DNA of 39,220 nucleotides, from NCBI GenBank assembly GCA_944388045.1, contig CALXHG010000005.1, positions 69,590-108,809 of the forward strand, in the 5' to 3' direction. Below are positions 1-8,640 of the stretch, one piece after another (position 1 is the first letter of the stretch; each line of letters starts with the position of its first letter). Both the position numbers and the translations under genes were made by a program. Source of the DNA: an uncultured Clostridia bacterium. GTDB lineage: Bacteria; Bacillota; Clostridia; TANB77; CAG-508. The notes below the pieces were generated by a model that saw only the letters and a list, made by a program, of their open reading frames with translations, searched no databases and had not been told where the DNA came from.

Positions 1-1
1 A

Positions 2-1354
2 CAAATTCCAGAATTAACAAGCAAAATAGAAGAAAATAAAAAATATATGGAATCTGTAGGACAGGTAGAAAATAAAATAGTAGGTTCTGCAACAATACAA
101 GCAATGAAAAATCATTTTGAATTAGGTAATTTAATATTACAAGCATACAGAGATGGAAAATTACAAGCAGAAGATGTAAAAGTAAGTTCAATGTTAGATA
201 TGTTAAATGACATTGGAGATTCATATGAAGACTTAGTTACAGTAAGTGCACAAACAGTTGAACAAGCAGAAATTGAACAAACAAATAAAGTAATACAAGA
301 AGCAGAAACAACAATAAACAATAATCAAGGATGTGAAATAATATATCCAGTAAAAATATTAGATTTTGCAAAAGACCACTATGAAAAAGCTACATATATA
401 AATAGTTTAGAAGAAGAAAACGATATAAAAAATGGATTAATAATAAGTAATAATTTACATGCTTCTCTTTTAGCAAATTGGGCAAAAGAATTTGCACAAA
501 TAAATATTGATAAATTTGTAGATGAATATATTGCTAATAATCCAGTAACAATTGAATATAGTAATACAGAATTAACAAATCAAAATGTAAAAGCTACAAT
601 AACAACAAATGCAGAAATTCAAATAACAAATAATTCACATAGTAAAGAACATACATTTGAACAAAATGGAAGCTTTACATTTGAATATACAATAAAAGGA
701 CGAGCATTAAATATAACAGCAACAGTACAAAATATAGATAAAGTTGAACCATCTATATCTGGAGTACAAAAAGCAAAATTGTATACAAAACCTGTAACAC
801 CAAAAATAAATGATGAAAATCTAAAAGAAATTAAATTAATTTTAAATTCTCAAGTTGTAACTGATTATAAAAATGGAGATACACTTCAAGATGAAGGATT
901 TTATGAATTAACAGCTATAGATAAAGCAGGAAATACAACAACAACATATTTTCAAATATTTATAAATAATGATACAAACTATAAAATGGAAGAAAATTAT
1001 ATAAAAAATGTTACAAATAATACCAAAAAATCTGATTTTGATAAAAAATTAAATTTATCAGTTGGATATAAAATATATAGAAATGAAATAGAACTTAAAC
1101 AAGATGATATAATTGCAACAGGTGATATACTAACAACAGAAGCGGGAGATAATTATATAATTATTGTTCCGGGAGATATTAACAAAGATGGACAAGTAAA
1201 TTTAAAAGATTTTATTAAAATGAGAATATATTTGCTATTGGAAAACAATTTAGATGATATTGAAATGTTAGCTGCAGATTGTAATAATGATAATCAAAAA
1301 GTAGGAGTAAAAGATTATATAAGAATAAGGTTAATAATACTTATGAATGAATAG
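2..1354 (+). CDS. Secreted dockerin-domain protein, 5' end outside window
   Basis: The reading frame is open from the first bases of the window, so the ATG at 47 is internal and the protein (450 residues visible) is cut at its N-terminus. The visible part starts with an acidic, helical segment. An Ig-like beta domain follows, ending with a motif typical of bacterial Ig-like repeats (EGFYELTAIDKAGNTTT, about 870-950). The last 60 residues (1172-1351) are a type I dockerin: two calcium-loop repeats, GDINKDGQVNLKD and ADCNNDNQKVGVKD, each followed by a helix. The second loop is less canonical because it lacks the usual Gly. The segment just before the dockerin, ending in a GDNYIIIVPGD-type strand, is commonly found ahead of such dockerins. 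Known: dockerins bind cohesins on cell-surface scaffolds. Inferred: secreted and held at the surface, possibly by the cohesin-like protein at 7643-8533. No catalytic domain is visible. Confidence 0.8.
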   Translation, partial: QIPELTSKIEENKKYMESVGQVENKIVGSATIQAMKNHFELGNLILQAYRDGKLQAEDVKVSSMLDMLNDIGDSYEDLVTVSAQTVEQAEIEQTNKVIQEAETTINNNQGCEIIYPVKILDFAKDHYEKATYINSLEEENDIKNGLIISNNLHASLLANWAKEFAQINIDKFVDEYIANNPVTIEYSNTELTNQNVKATITTNAEIQITNNSHSKEHTFEQNGSFTFEYTIKGRALNITATVQNIDKVEPSISGVQKAKLYTKPVTPKINDENLKEIKLILNSQVVTDYKNGDTLQDEGFYELTAIDKAGNTTTTYFQIFINNDTNYKMEENYIKNVTNNTKKSDFDKKLNLSVGYKIYRNEIELKQDDIIATGDILTTEAGDNYIIIVPGDINKDGQVNLKDFIKMRIYLLLENNLDDIEMLAADCNNDNQKVGVKDYIRIRLIILMNE

Positions 1355-1375
1355 TAGAAATAAGTATTGAATAAT

Positions 1376-1422
1376 TTGTTTAATATATAGAGAATTAATT
1401 ATGCAAAAATTATATTAAACAA
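1376..1422. terminator. 12-bp inverted repeat after dockerin gene
   Basis: TTGTTTAATATA (1376-1387) is the exact reverse complement of TATATTAAACAA (1411-1422), leaving a 23-nt loop. It lies between the dockerin gene and the glycosyltransferase gene. There is no GC core and no following T-run, so it could be a weak terminator, an mRNA-stability hairpin or a protein-binding site. Confidence 0.35.
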
Positions 1423-1443
1423 CAAAAATGAATGGAGTAGAAA

Positions 1444-2400
1444 ATGGAAAATGAACTTATTAGTGTAATAGTGCCAATTTATAATGTTGAAAAGTATTTA
1501 AAAAATTGTATAGAAAGTATAATAAATCAAACATATAAGAATATTGAAATTATACTTGTGGATGATGGTTCACCAGATAATTGTGGAGAAATATGTGATG
1601 AATATTTTCGAAAAGATAAAAGAGTTATTGTGATACATAAAGAAAATGGAGGACTATCTGATGCAAGAAATAAAGGTTTAGATATTGCAAAAGGAGAATA
1701 TGTAACTTTTATAGATTCTGATGATTTTGTTGAGCACAATTATATTGAATATCTATATAGAGCAATAAAAAAATATAAAACCAAAATAGCTCAGTGTAAT
1801 ATATACAAAGTTGATAAATATAATAAAATAATAGGAAAAATTGGATATATTGAAAATGCTATAAAGGAAAATAATATTATATTAGGAGAGTTTTTAATAC
1901 AGAATGTTGTTGTTTGGAATAAAATATATGCAATAGAATTGTTTAAAAATATAAGATTCCCAGTAGGAAAAATACATGAAGATGAATTCACAACATACAA
2001 GTTGTTTTATAATACACCTAAAATAGCCTTAATTAATGATTATCTATATAATTATAGACAAACTGATAATAGTATTATTACAAAAAAATTTAATATCAAA
2101 AGATTTGATTTATTAGCTGCATTAGAAGAAAGAATTGAATTTTTTAAATCCAAAAATGAAATTGAATTATATATGAAAACTGTAAAACATTATATGAATC
2201 AATTAATAGAATATTATATAAAAACTAAAAAATATATAGAAGAATCAAATAAAATTCAAAAAATGATAAAAACTAAATATAGAAAAAATTTTAAAATATA
2301 TATAAAACTTGGAAATTCATCAGTTAAAGAAATAATAAAATCAATAGTATTTATAATACAACCAAATTTATTCTATTTTATAAAGAAAAATAAATATTAA
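1444..2400 (+). CDS. Family 2 glycosyltransferase (GT-A fold)
   Basis: A 318-residue cytoplasmic glycosyltransferase. The N-terminal 110 residues carry the GT2 signature: ISVIVPIYNVEKYL at the start, a nucleotide-binding VDDGSPDN near residue 40, ENGGLSDARNKGL near 68 and the metal-binding FIDSDDF near 92. The C-terminal 100 residues are Lys/Ile/Tyr-rich with no clear domain. Family members move a sugar from a nucleotide-sugar donor to a lipid-linked glycan. It is the first gene of a module whose next genes follow within 13, 2 and 14 bases and then by overlap, implying one operon. The sugar and acceptor cannot be told from sequence. Start chosen at an ATG preceded by GGAG. Confidence 0.9.
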   Translation: MENELISVIVPIYNVEKYLKNCIESIINQTYKNIEIILVDDGSPDNCGEICDEYFRKDKRVIVIHKENGGLSDARNKGLDIAKGEYVTFIDSDDFVEHNYIEYLYRAIKKYKTKIAQCNIYKVDKYNKIIGKIGYIENAIKENNIILGEFLIQNVVVWNKIYAIELFKNIRFPVGKIHEDEFTTYKLFYNTPKIALINDYLYNYRQTDNSIITKKFNIKRFDLLAALEERIEFFKSKNEIELYMKTVKHYMNQLIEYYIKTKKYIEESNKIQKMIKTKYRKNFKIYIKLGNSSVKEIIKSIVFIIQPNLFYFIKKNKY

Positions 2401-2413
2401 TAAGGAGTATGAT

Positions 2414-3478
2414 ATGATAAAAAAAGTAATTCCAAAATCTGTAAAAAGCAAAATCAAAATAATTTTATGTAAAAATAAATATAAAAATTACAAAAAAAAT
2501 CAAAGTAAAAACAAATTAAACTCATATATTTTATTTGGTACACCTATTCATGGAAATATTGGAGATCAAGCGATAGCAATTGCAGAATACAAATTCTTAG
2601 AGGATATAGGGGTAAAAAATGTTTTTGAGATAATAAGTCCCCAAATAGATATTTCATGTAAAGCATTAAAAAAATTGATTGATGATAAAGCAATAATAAT
2701 GATACATGGAGGAGGTTTCTTAGGAAATCAGTGGAGTATAGAGCAAGAAAGATTAGAAGAAGTTATAAAAACATTTCCTAATAATAAAATTGTTATATTT
2801 CCTCAAACAATTTATTTTACTAATAATGAAAAAGGAAAAGAAGCACAAAATCGAGCTCAAAACATATTTGAAAATCATGAAAATATGGTGATTTGTGCTA
2901 GAGAAAAAAAATCATATTCTATGATGAAAGAAATTTTTAAAAAGGCAAAAATAATACTTATTCCTGATATAGTATTATATTTAAAAGAATTTGGAGAAAA
3001 ATTTGAAAGAGATGGTATTCTTTTATGCTTAAGAAAAGATCCAGAAGCAAAATTAAATTCAGAAGATAGAGAGAAAATACATGATATAGTTTGTAAATAT
3101 AATTCTAAAGTATATTGGACAGATACAGTTATAAATGAGATTATAGAACCTAATAAAAGAAAAGAAGTTTTATATAATAAATTACAAGAATTTGCAAAAA
3201 GTAAATTAATAGTTACAGATAGATTGCATGGAATGGTTTTTGCAGCAATGACTAAAACACCATGTATAGTTCTTGGAAATTATAATCATAAAGTTAAAGG
3301 TGTTTATGAATGGATAAAAGATTTAGATTATATAGAATATATTGATAATCTATCAGAAATTGAAGAAAAAGTAAAAAAATTATATAATAAAGAAGTAAAA
3401 AAATACAATAAAATAGATAAAAATTTATATAATGAGCTTAAAAATGAAATATTAAATGATAATAAACAAGGAGATTAA
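2414..3478 (+). CDS. Polysaccharide pyruvyltransferase family protein (CsaB/WcaK-like)
   Basis: A 354-residue protein with the landmarks of the polysaccharide pyruvyltransferase fold. These are GTPIHGNIGDQAIAIAE near residue 43 (first Rossmann half), IMIHGGGFLGNQW near 95, IVIFPQTIYF near 125, and DRLHGMVFAAMTKTPCIVL near 270 (second half, including the conserved HG). Known: relatives add a ketal-linked pyruvate from phosphoenolpyruvate to hexoses or act on related glycan substrates. AAGGAG ends six bases before the ATG. It sits 13 bases after the glycosyltransferase and 2 bases before the PP-loop gene, so translation is probably coupled. The exact reaction is inferred from family only; some members are annotated as glycosyl- rather than pyruvyltransferases. 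Confidence 0.82.
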   Translation: MIKKVIPKSVKSKIKIILCKNKYKNYKKNQSKNKLNSYILFGTPIHGNIGDQAIAIAEYKFLEDIGVKNVFEIISPQIDISCKALKKLIDDKAIIMIHGGGFLGNQWSIEQERLEEVIKTFPNNKIVIFPQTIYFTNNEKGKEAQNRAQNIFENHENMVICAREKKSYSMMKEIFKKAKIILIPDIVLYLKEFGEKFERDGILLCLRKDPEAKLNSEDREKIHDIVCKYNSKVYWTDTVINEIIEPNKRKEVLYNKLQEFAKSKLIVTDRLHGMVFAAMTKTPCIVLGNYNHKVKGVYEWIKDLDYIEYIDNLSEIEEKVKKLYNKEVKKYNKIDKNLYNELKNEILNDNKQGD

Positions 3479-3480
3479 GA

Positions 3481-4704
3481 ATGAAAAATCAATTTATAGT
3501 AGATGATGTAATAATTTCATCAAATAGAATAGATTATAAATATACAGTAAAAGGTGAATTAAAAGAAATTTTCAATGAGAAAGAAAGTTTTTTTGTTGAA
3601 TATAGCAGGAATATTTTAAATATACCAAAAAGTATTGCAATTGTTCCACTAATGTGTAATATATTACCAATTATATGGTTATTTAATGCAGAAGTACATA
3701 TAAAATCATGTGATGAAGATTTTTATAACTCAATAGAAGATTTTAAAAAGGGATACATAAAAATGTATCCTGATTTAGAGTTTAAAGGTAAGGTATGTGT
3801 AGAAAAACTAGAGAAAAATTCAATTAGTGAGTCAAATGGTTCAATATGCTTTTTTAGTGGAGGAGTGGATGCTTTTAATACCTTATTAAATCATTTAAAA
3901 GAAAATGTTACAGTATTAACTTTGTGGGGAGCTGATCTTACATTAAATGATAATGATGGATGGAATAATGTATTAAAACATCTTGAAAAAACGGCTAATG
4001 ATTTTAAAATAGATTATATTACAATTAAATCTAATTTAAAGGATTTTTATAATGTCAAAAAGTTAAATGAGAAAATAAATTTGATAAAAAAGGAATGGTG
4101 GCATGATTTTCAACATGGTATAGGTGTAATTAGTTATGCAGCTCCAATTTCTTTTTTAACAAAAAAACAATCAGTATATTTTGCATCTTCATTTACTGCA
4201 AAAGATATAGGACAATATACATGTGCTTCAGACCCAACAATAGATAATTATTTGAAATTTTGTGATGTAAAAGTTATTCATGATGGATATGAATTTACTA
4301 GACAAGATAAAGTACATAATATAGTAGAGTTTTGTAGAAAAAATAATAAAAAAATTGAATTGAGAGTTTGTTGGGAATCTACTGGAGGAAAAAACTGCTG
4401 CCATTGTGAAAAATGTTATAGAACAATGTTAGCATTATTTGCAGAGGGAGAAGATCCAAAAAATTATGGATTTGATTATACTAAAAAATTATTAAAAAAA
4501 ATAAGATATTGTCAAGATAAAAGGTTTACTTATAAAAAGTATGAAGAAATACAGTCATCTATGAGGAAAAATTGCAATATTAATGATTTACCAAAAGAAA
4601 TTAGATGGTTTTATAAAATTAATATAAAAAAATTAGGATGTAATAAAATATATAAGATTTTAGGAAAAATAAAAAGAAAAATAAAAAAAATTTTTAAATT
4701 ATAA
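3481..4704 (+). CDS. QueC-like PP-loop superfamily protein in polysaccharide operon
   Basis: A 407-residue protein not normally counted among polysaccharide enzymes. Near residue 123 it has FFSGGVDAFNTLL, a PP-loop motif (SGGxDS in the family) with the final Ser replaced by Ala. Near residues 298-313 it has CWESTGGKNCCHCEKCYRT, which matches the zinc-binding cysteine block of 7-cyano-7-deazaguanine synthase (QueC), including a following Arg. About 110 N-terminal residues precede the PP-loop, and a basic Lys-rich tail ends the protein. Known: PP-loop enzymes adenylate a carboxylate or carbonyl before attack by ammonia or sulfur. Inferred: it activates a sugar acid or other glycan-linked acid, for example to form an amide. 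It is longer than QueC (about 220-230 residues), and no queuosine genes are nearby, so a housekeeping queC role is unlikely. Confidence 0.65.
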   Translation: MKNQFIVDDVIISSNRIDYKYTVKGELKEIFNEKESFFVEYSRNILNIPKSIAIVPLMCNILPIIWLFNAEVHIKSCDEDFYNSIEDFKKGYIKMYPDLEFKGKVCVEKLEKNSISESNGSICFFSGGVDAFNTLLNHLKENVTVLTLWGADLTLNDNDGWNNVLKHLEKTANDFKIDYITIKSNLKDFYNVKKLNEKINLIKKEWWHDFQHGIGVISYAAPISFLTKKQSVYFASSFTAKDIGQYTCASDPTIDNYLKFCDVKVIHDGYEFTRQDKVHNIVEFCRKNNKKIELRVCWESTGGKNCCHCEKCYRTMLALFAEGEDPKNYGFDYTKKLLKKIRYCQDKRFTYKKYEEIQSSMRKNCNINDLPKEIRWFYKINIKKLGCNKIYKILGKIKRKIKKIFKL

Positions 4705-4718
4705 TTGGAGAAATAATT

Positions 4719-6263
4719 ATGGGAAGAAATACAAAAACAATGATAAACGTTATATGTAGTTTATTAGTTTTAGCAACAAATGTGTTAGTTAGTTTTTTCT
4801 TATCTCCTTACATAGTAAAAAATATAGGAGTAGAAGCTAATGGTTTTGTTACTTTAGCAAATAATTTTGTAACTTATGCACAACTAATAGTTGCAGCATT
4901 AAATAGTATGGCTGCTAGATTTATAGCTATAGCTTATGTGAAAAAACAATATAAAAAAGCAAATTTGTATTATAATTCCGTATTTTGGGGAAATTTAATA
5001 ATTGTTGGAGTTCTAATTATTCCAGCAATAGTTTGTATATTTAAATTAGAAAATATAATAAATATTCCAAATGATATTGTTTTAGATGTAAAAATATTAT
5101 TTACATTTGTATTTTTTAATTTCTTTATTACAACAGGTTTACCAAATTGGGATTGTGGTACATTTGTAACAAATAGATTAGATAGGTCATATATTCCACA
5201 AGCTATATCTTCAATTTTAAAATGTATAGTTTTATTTATAGCATTTTCATTATTTGTACCAAAAGTTTCATATGTTGGATTAGCTGTTACTGTAATGACA
5301 GTATTTAAACTTACTTGTAATGCAATTAATACACATAAATTAACGCCAGAATTAAAGGTAATGGTTAAACCTTCTAAATGGATATGTTCTGGTAAAGTAA
5401 TAAAAAAACTAGTTGGTGCTGGAATATGGAATTCTATATCAAGTGTAGGAAATATGCTATTATCAGGATTGGATTTAATTGTATGCAATGTATTTATAGG
5501 TGCAACACAAATGGGAGTAATTTCATTATCAAAAATTTTAGCAAATTATATGCAACAATTATCTGCAGCTATAAGAGATGCTTTTACACCAGAAATGACA
5601 ATAAATTATGCTATAAATAATAAAAACGAATTACAAAAGGGAATACTTAGAGCAATGAAACTAACTTCAATAATAATGACAATTCCAATTGCAATTATAG
5701 TTGTTTTAGGAAAAGATTTCTTTTCTTTATGGGTTCCAACTCAAGATGCTTCATTATTACAAGTTTTATCAATTCTTTCAATACTTGGATATATGTTTAC
5801 TAGTGGAACTCAAATATTATATAATGTTTTTCCAACAGTAAATAAAGTAAAACAAAATTCAATAGCAATGATTATTACTGGAATTATATCTGTGTCTTTA
5901 ACAATTTTATTGATTAAGACTACAAATTATGGAATTTATGCAGTTGCTGGAGTAAGTACATTCTGCAATTTAGCAAGAAATATGACATTTACAATTATTG
6001 CTGCATCTAAATATATGGGATTTAAATGTAGAATTTTCTATAAACAAGTATTTGAAACTATATTATGCTCAGTAGTACTAATAATTGTTGGCTATTTACT
6101 AACATTTAAAATTGTAATAAATTCTTGGATTACGTTTATTTTATCAGCAATGATTATTGGAGTTGTAGGACTTGTAATTAATGTATTTATAATTTTAAAT
6201 AAAGAAGAAAGAAAATATTTAATTAATAAAGTAAAAAATAAAATAGGAGTTAAAAGCAAATGA
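4719..6263 (+). CDS. Wzx-type polysaccharide flippase
   Basis: A 514-residue polytopic membrane protein with about 12-14 hydrophobic segments spread along its length and few soluble loops. It fits the oligosaccharide flippase branch of the MOP (MATE/MurJ) superfamily. The N-terminal segment VNVLVSFFLSPYIVKNIG and the following NGFVTLANNFV resemble the first helices of Wzx proteins. Known role: moving undecaprenyl-linked repeat units across the cytoplasmic membrane. It lies 14 bases after the PP-loop gene and overlaps capA by 4 bases, so it belongs to the first polysaccharide module. A second flippase is present at 18516, which suggests two distinct glycans. Confidence 0.85.
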   Translation: MGRNTKTMINVICSLLVLATNVLVSFFLSPYIVKNIGVEANGFVTLANNFVTYAQLIVAALNSMAARFIAIAYVKKQYKKANLYYNSVFWGNLIIVGVLIIPAIVCIFKLENIINIPNDIVLDVKILFTFVFFNFFITTGLPNWDCGTFVTNRLDRSYIPQAISSILKCIVLFIAFSLFVPKVSYVGLAVTVMTVFKLTCNAINTHKLTPELKVMVKPSKWICSGKVIKKLVGAGIWNSISSVGNMLLSGLDLIVCNVFIGATQMGVISLSKILANYMQQLSAAIRDAFTPEMTINYAINNKNELQKGILRAMKLTSIIMTIPIAIIVVLGKDFFSLWVPTQDASLLQVLSILSILGYMFTSGTQILYNVFPTVNKVKQNSIAMIITGIISVSLTILLIKTTNYGIYAVAGVSTFCNLARNMTFTIIAASKYMGFKCRIFYKQVFETILCSVVLIIVGYLLTFKIVINSWITFILSAMIIGVVGLVINVFIILNKEERKYLINKVKNKIGVKSK

Positions 6264-7438
6264 TTAAAATAACATTTTTAGGAGATATAATGTGTAAACA
6301 AGAAATGCTAAATGCTTTTAGAAATGAAAATAATTATGATTTTCACGAAATTTTCGAAAAAATAAAAAAAGATTTTAGCAATTCTGATTTAGTTATAGGA
6401 AATCTAGAAACTCCAATATCTAAAAATACAAAAAAATTAACAAAAGAAGAATACTGCTTTTCTTCACCTTATGAGTTTGCTAAAAGTGTATATGATGCTG
6501 GCATTAAATGTGTTTCTACAGCTAATAATCATTGCTTAGATAGAGGAGTAGAAGGAATTAAAGAAACAATAGAATGTTTAGATGAAATTGGAATTATACA
6601 TACAGGAACATTTTGCAATAAAAATACAGAACCTTTAGAAATAAATTTAAATGGAATAAAAATAGGTTTACTTTCTTATACATATGGAACAAATGCTTTT
6701 TCTAATAAAAATTACTTAAAAAGTAAAGAAAAATACTATGTAAATTTATTTCAAAATCAAGAATTAAGTAATAAAATAACTAGGTATTGTTATTATCATA
6801 ATAATATATTTTGTAAAGTTTATAGAAAAATAAATAAATTTATATTTAGGTGTAATTCTAACTGCCAAGTATATGAAAGAAAAGAATTTGATTTTAATTG
6901 TAAAAGAAAATTAAAAAAAGATATAGAAAATTTAAATCAAAAAAATGTAGACTTAATAATTATGCTATCACATATGGGAGGACAATATAATAATAAGGAA
7001 ACTGAAAATACTAAAAGATTATGCAGATATTTAATAAAAAATGGAGTAGATATTATTGTTGGAAATCATGAACACACTGTTCATGGTGGTGTCTTTGATA
7101 AAATAAACGAAAATAAGCTTATTTCATATTCATTAGGAAATTTTGATGGTATTGCAGGAGTGTATGATAAACCATATGATAAAATGGCAGAATATTCAAT
7201 TATGTGGAATATATATATAAATAAAGAAAACAATAATATTAAATTAAAAACTACATTTTCTATATTAAAAACTATAGAAATAGAAAATAAGAAAATACAA
7301 ACCGTTCCAGTATATGATTTAATTCAAGCAGAAAATAACCTAGAATTAAAAAATAAATTAATTAGTGATATAAAAGAAGTAGCTTATAGATTTTCAGGAA
7401 ATAAATACAATACAATTGAAAAAGAGTATAACATTTAA
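6260..7438 (+). CDS. CapA-family metallophosphatase-like protein
   Basis: A 392-residue protein of the PGA_cap/CapA family. Motifs in order are ITFLGDIMC (residues 4-12, first metal ligand Asp), VIGNLETPIS near 49, STANNHCLDRGVEG near 85, LSYTYGTNAF near 137, LIIMLSHMGGQYN near 232, VDIIVGNHEHTVHGG near 263, and SYSLGNFDG near 290. Together these make up the calcineurin-like metal centre. Known: CapA is needed for poly-gamma-glutamate capsule in Bacillus, and many homologues sit in other exopolysaccharide loci with unproved roles. The gene starts within the flippase stop (ATGA overlap), so it is translationally coupled and closes the first module. No signal peptide or membrane anchor is evident at the N-terminus, which is unusual for exported CapA proteins. 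Confidence 0.85.
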   Translation: MIKITFLGDIMCKQEMLNAFRNENNYDFHEIFEKIKKDFSNSDLVIGNLETPISKNTKKLTKEEYCFSSPYEFAKSVYDAGIKCVSTANNHCLDRGVEGIKETIECLDEIGIIHTGTFCNKNTEPLEINLNGIKIGLLSYTYGTNAFSNKNYLKSKEKYYVNLFQNQELSNKITRYCYYHNNIFCKVYRKINKFIFRCNSNCQVYERKEFDFNCKRKLKKDIENLNQKNVDLIIMLSHMGGQYNNKETENTKRLCRYLIKNGVDIIVGNHEHTVHGGVFDKINENKLISYSLGNFDGIAGVYDKPYDKMAEYSIMWNIYINKENNNIKLKTTFSILKTIEIENKKIQTVPVYDLIQAENNLELKNKLISDIKEVAYRFSGNKYNTIEKEYNI

Positions 7439-7576
7439 TAAATAAAATGTTGAAAGCAATAGCATTTCAAGGATAAAAAATTTTCAATACAGTTACTTGG
7501 CACATACTTTTTCAATTCACCATAATTTGTAACAAAACTGCAACAAAAATGTAACAAAAACTTAAAGAAAAATCCC

Positions 7577-7605
7577 TTGTCGAACCAAGTAAAAAATGAT
7601 AAAAT
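7577..7605 (+). promoter_or_regulatory. Promoter of the cohesin-like gene, overlapping a possible Spo0A box
   Basis: TTGTCG (7577-7582) and TAAAAT (7600-7605) are separated by 17 bases, a good SigA-type promoter 37 bases ahead of the start at 7643. The -35 element is part of TTGTCGAA, which contains the Spo0A-box core TGTCGAA. The TTG at 7577 opens the longest reading frame here, but it belongs to the -35 element and is not a start codon. Confidence 0.6.
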
Positions 7606-7642
7606 TTTACTGAAATATGTATATACAAGGGAGGAAAGCAAA

Positions 7643-8533
7643 ATGAACAAAAAGAAAAAAATTTTAACAAGTTTGATAATCACAATAATAATGATATCAA
7701 CATGTGGATTAGTATTTGCAGATAATGGAGAAACACCAAATGTAACACTAAATATGACAAACGAATTCACAACAACAACAGAAGCCACAACTGTAACAAT
7801 AAAATTAGGATATGGAAAAGTAGAAAATTTAGAATCAGGAGCTTTGGTAAGTTTCAAAGGAACATTAGAATATGATACATCAATATTTTCTGAAGTAAAA
7901 GTAGAAGGATTAAATGGATATACAGCTACATATGCAAAAGAGACACAAAGAATAGTAGTTGACCCAAAAGAGCCAACAGCATCAGCAGAAATAGCAAATA
8001 TAACATTTACATTAGCAGATGGAGTTGAACCATGTTCAACAAGTGTAAATTTTGAGATAGAAGAATTTACAGATGGAACAAACGATTTTGAATTTACAAA
8101 TAAAGAAGCAAAAATTAATATAGAAAAACCAGATGCTAATAATCCAGAAGACGATAATAACACAGATTCTACAGATGGAACAGAAAATAATACAGAACAA
8201 ACAAATCCAGAAACAGAAAATACAAATAATACAGGAAACAATACAAGTTCAACACAACAAACAAATACAGAACAAACAAACACAGAAACAACAAATACTA
8301 CAAACAAAACAGAAGACACATTAATTATAATAGATGATGAGCCAACTGCAGGAAAAGAAGAACAAAATCAATCTAATAACCAACAAAATAATACAGCAAA
8401 AACATCAGATACTACTACTGCAAAAGAAGAAATACCAAAAACAGGAGCAATAAGCTTTACATTAATAATATTAGCATTTTTAATCATTGGGGTTATAAGT
8501 GTTATAAAATTTAAAAATATTGAGATAGAATAA
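7643..8533 (+). CDS. Wall-anchored cohesin-like surface protein (IPKTG sorting signal)
   Basis: A 296-residue exported protein. The start at 7643 is preceded by AAGGGAGGAAAG and is followed at once by a signal peptide (Lys-rich n-region, hydrophobic core, cleavage likely after VFA, residue 26). A longer in-frame reading from 7577 would begin inside the promoter. Residues 31-160 look like a cohesin fold: a short beta-strand pattern with LVSFKGTLEYDTSIFSEV and IANITFTLADG, as in the jelly-roll of scaffoldins. Residues 160-260 are a Thr/Asn/Gln/Glu-rich wall-spanning linker. The C-terminus is a sortase signal: IPKTG (264-268), a hydrophobic helix and a charged tail. A class D sortase lies 625 bases downstream, and a dockerin protein lies at the start of the window. 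Inferred role: surface anchor for dockerin-bearing proteins. The cohesin call rests on pattern recognition only. Confidence 0.75.
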   Translation: MNKKKKILTSLIITIIMISTCGLVFADNGETPNVTLNMTNEFTTTTEATTVTIKLGYGKVENLESGALVSFKGTLEYDTSIFSEVKVEGLNGYTATYAKETQRIVVDPKEPTASAEIANITFTLADGVEPCSTSVNFEIEEFTDGTNDFEFTNKEAKINIEKPDANNPEDDNNTDSTDGTENNTEQTNPETENTNNTGNNTSSTQQTNTEQTNTETTNTTNKTEDTLIIIDDEPTAGKEEQNQSNNQQNNTAKTSDTTTAKEEIPKTGAISFTLIILAFLIIGVISVIKFKNIEIE

Positions 8534-8576
8534 CAAAAAAATTAAGAAAAAAATAATAAAAAATGTAAAAAAAGTA

Positions 8577-8605
8577 TTGCATAATAAAAAATAAAATGTT
8601 ATAAT
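8577..8605 (+). promoter_or_regulatory. SigA-type promoter of the LAYTG protein and sortase
   Basis: TTGCAT (8577-8582) and a perfect TATAAT (8600-8605) are 17 bases apart. They lie 36 bases ahead of the ATG at 8641, in the 107-base gap after the cohesin-like gene, so the LAYTG gene and the overlapping sortase have their own promoter. Confidence 0.8.
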
Positions 8606-8640
8606 TTCTATGTAATATTTTTAAGAAAGGAAGTATAAAC

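Noticed and set aside
4970..5488. A 172-residue minus-strand frame inside the first flippase gene.
   Set aside because: It overlaps a clear polytopic membrane protein gene on the plus strand, has no ribosome binding site and no recognisable motif.
7577..7642. An N-terminal extension of the cohesin-like protein starting at TTG 7577.
   Set aside because: This TTG is the -35 element of the promoter, and the ATG at 7643 has a strong ribosome binding site and begins a signal peptide.
7435..8319. A 294-residue minus-strand frame opposite the cohesin-like gene.
   Set aside because: It is the antisense shadow of the Thr/Asn-rich linker and gives a Val/Ser/Phe-rich low-complexity product. The plus strand has a signal peptide, sorting signal and promoter.
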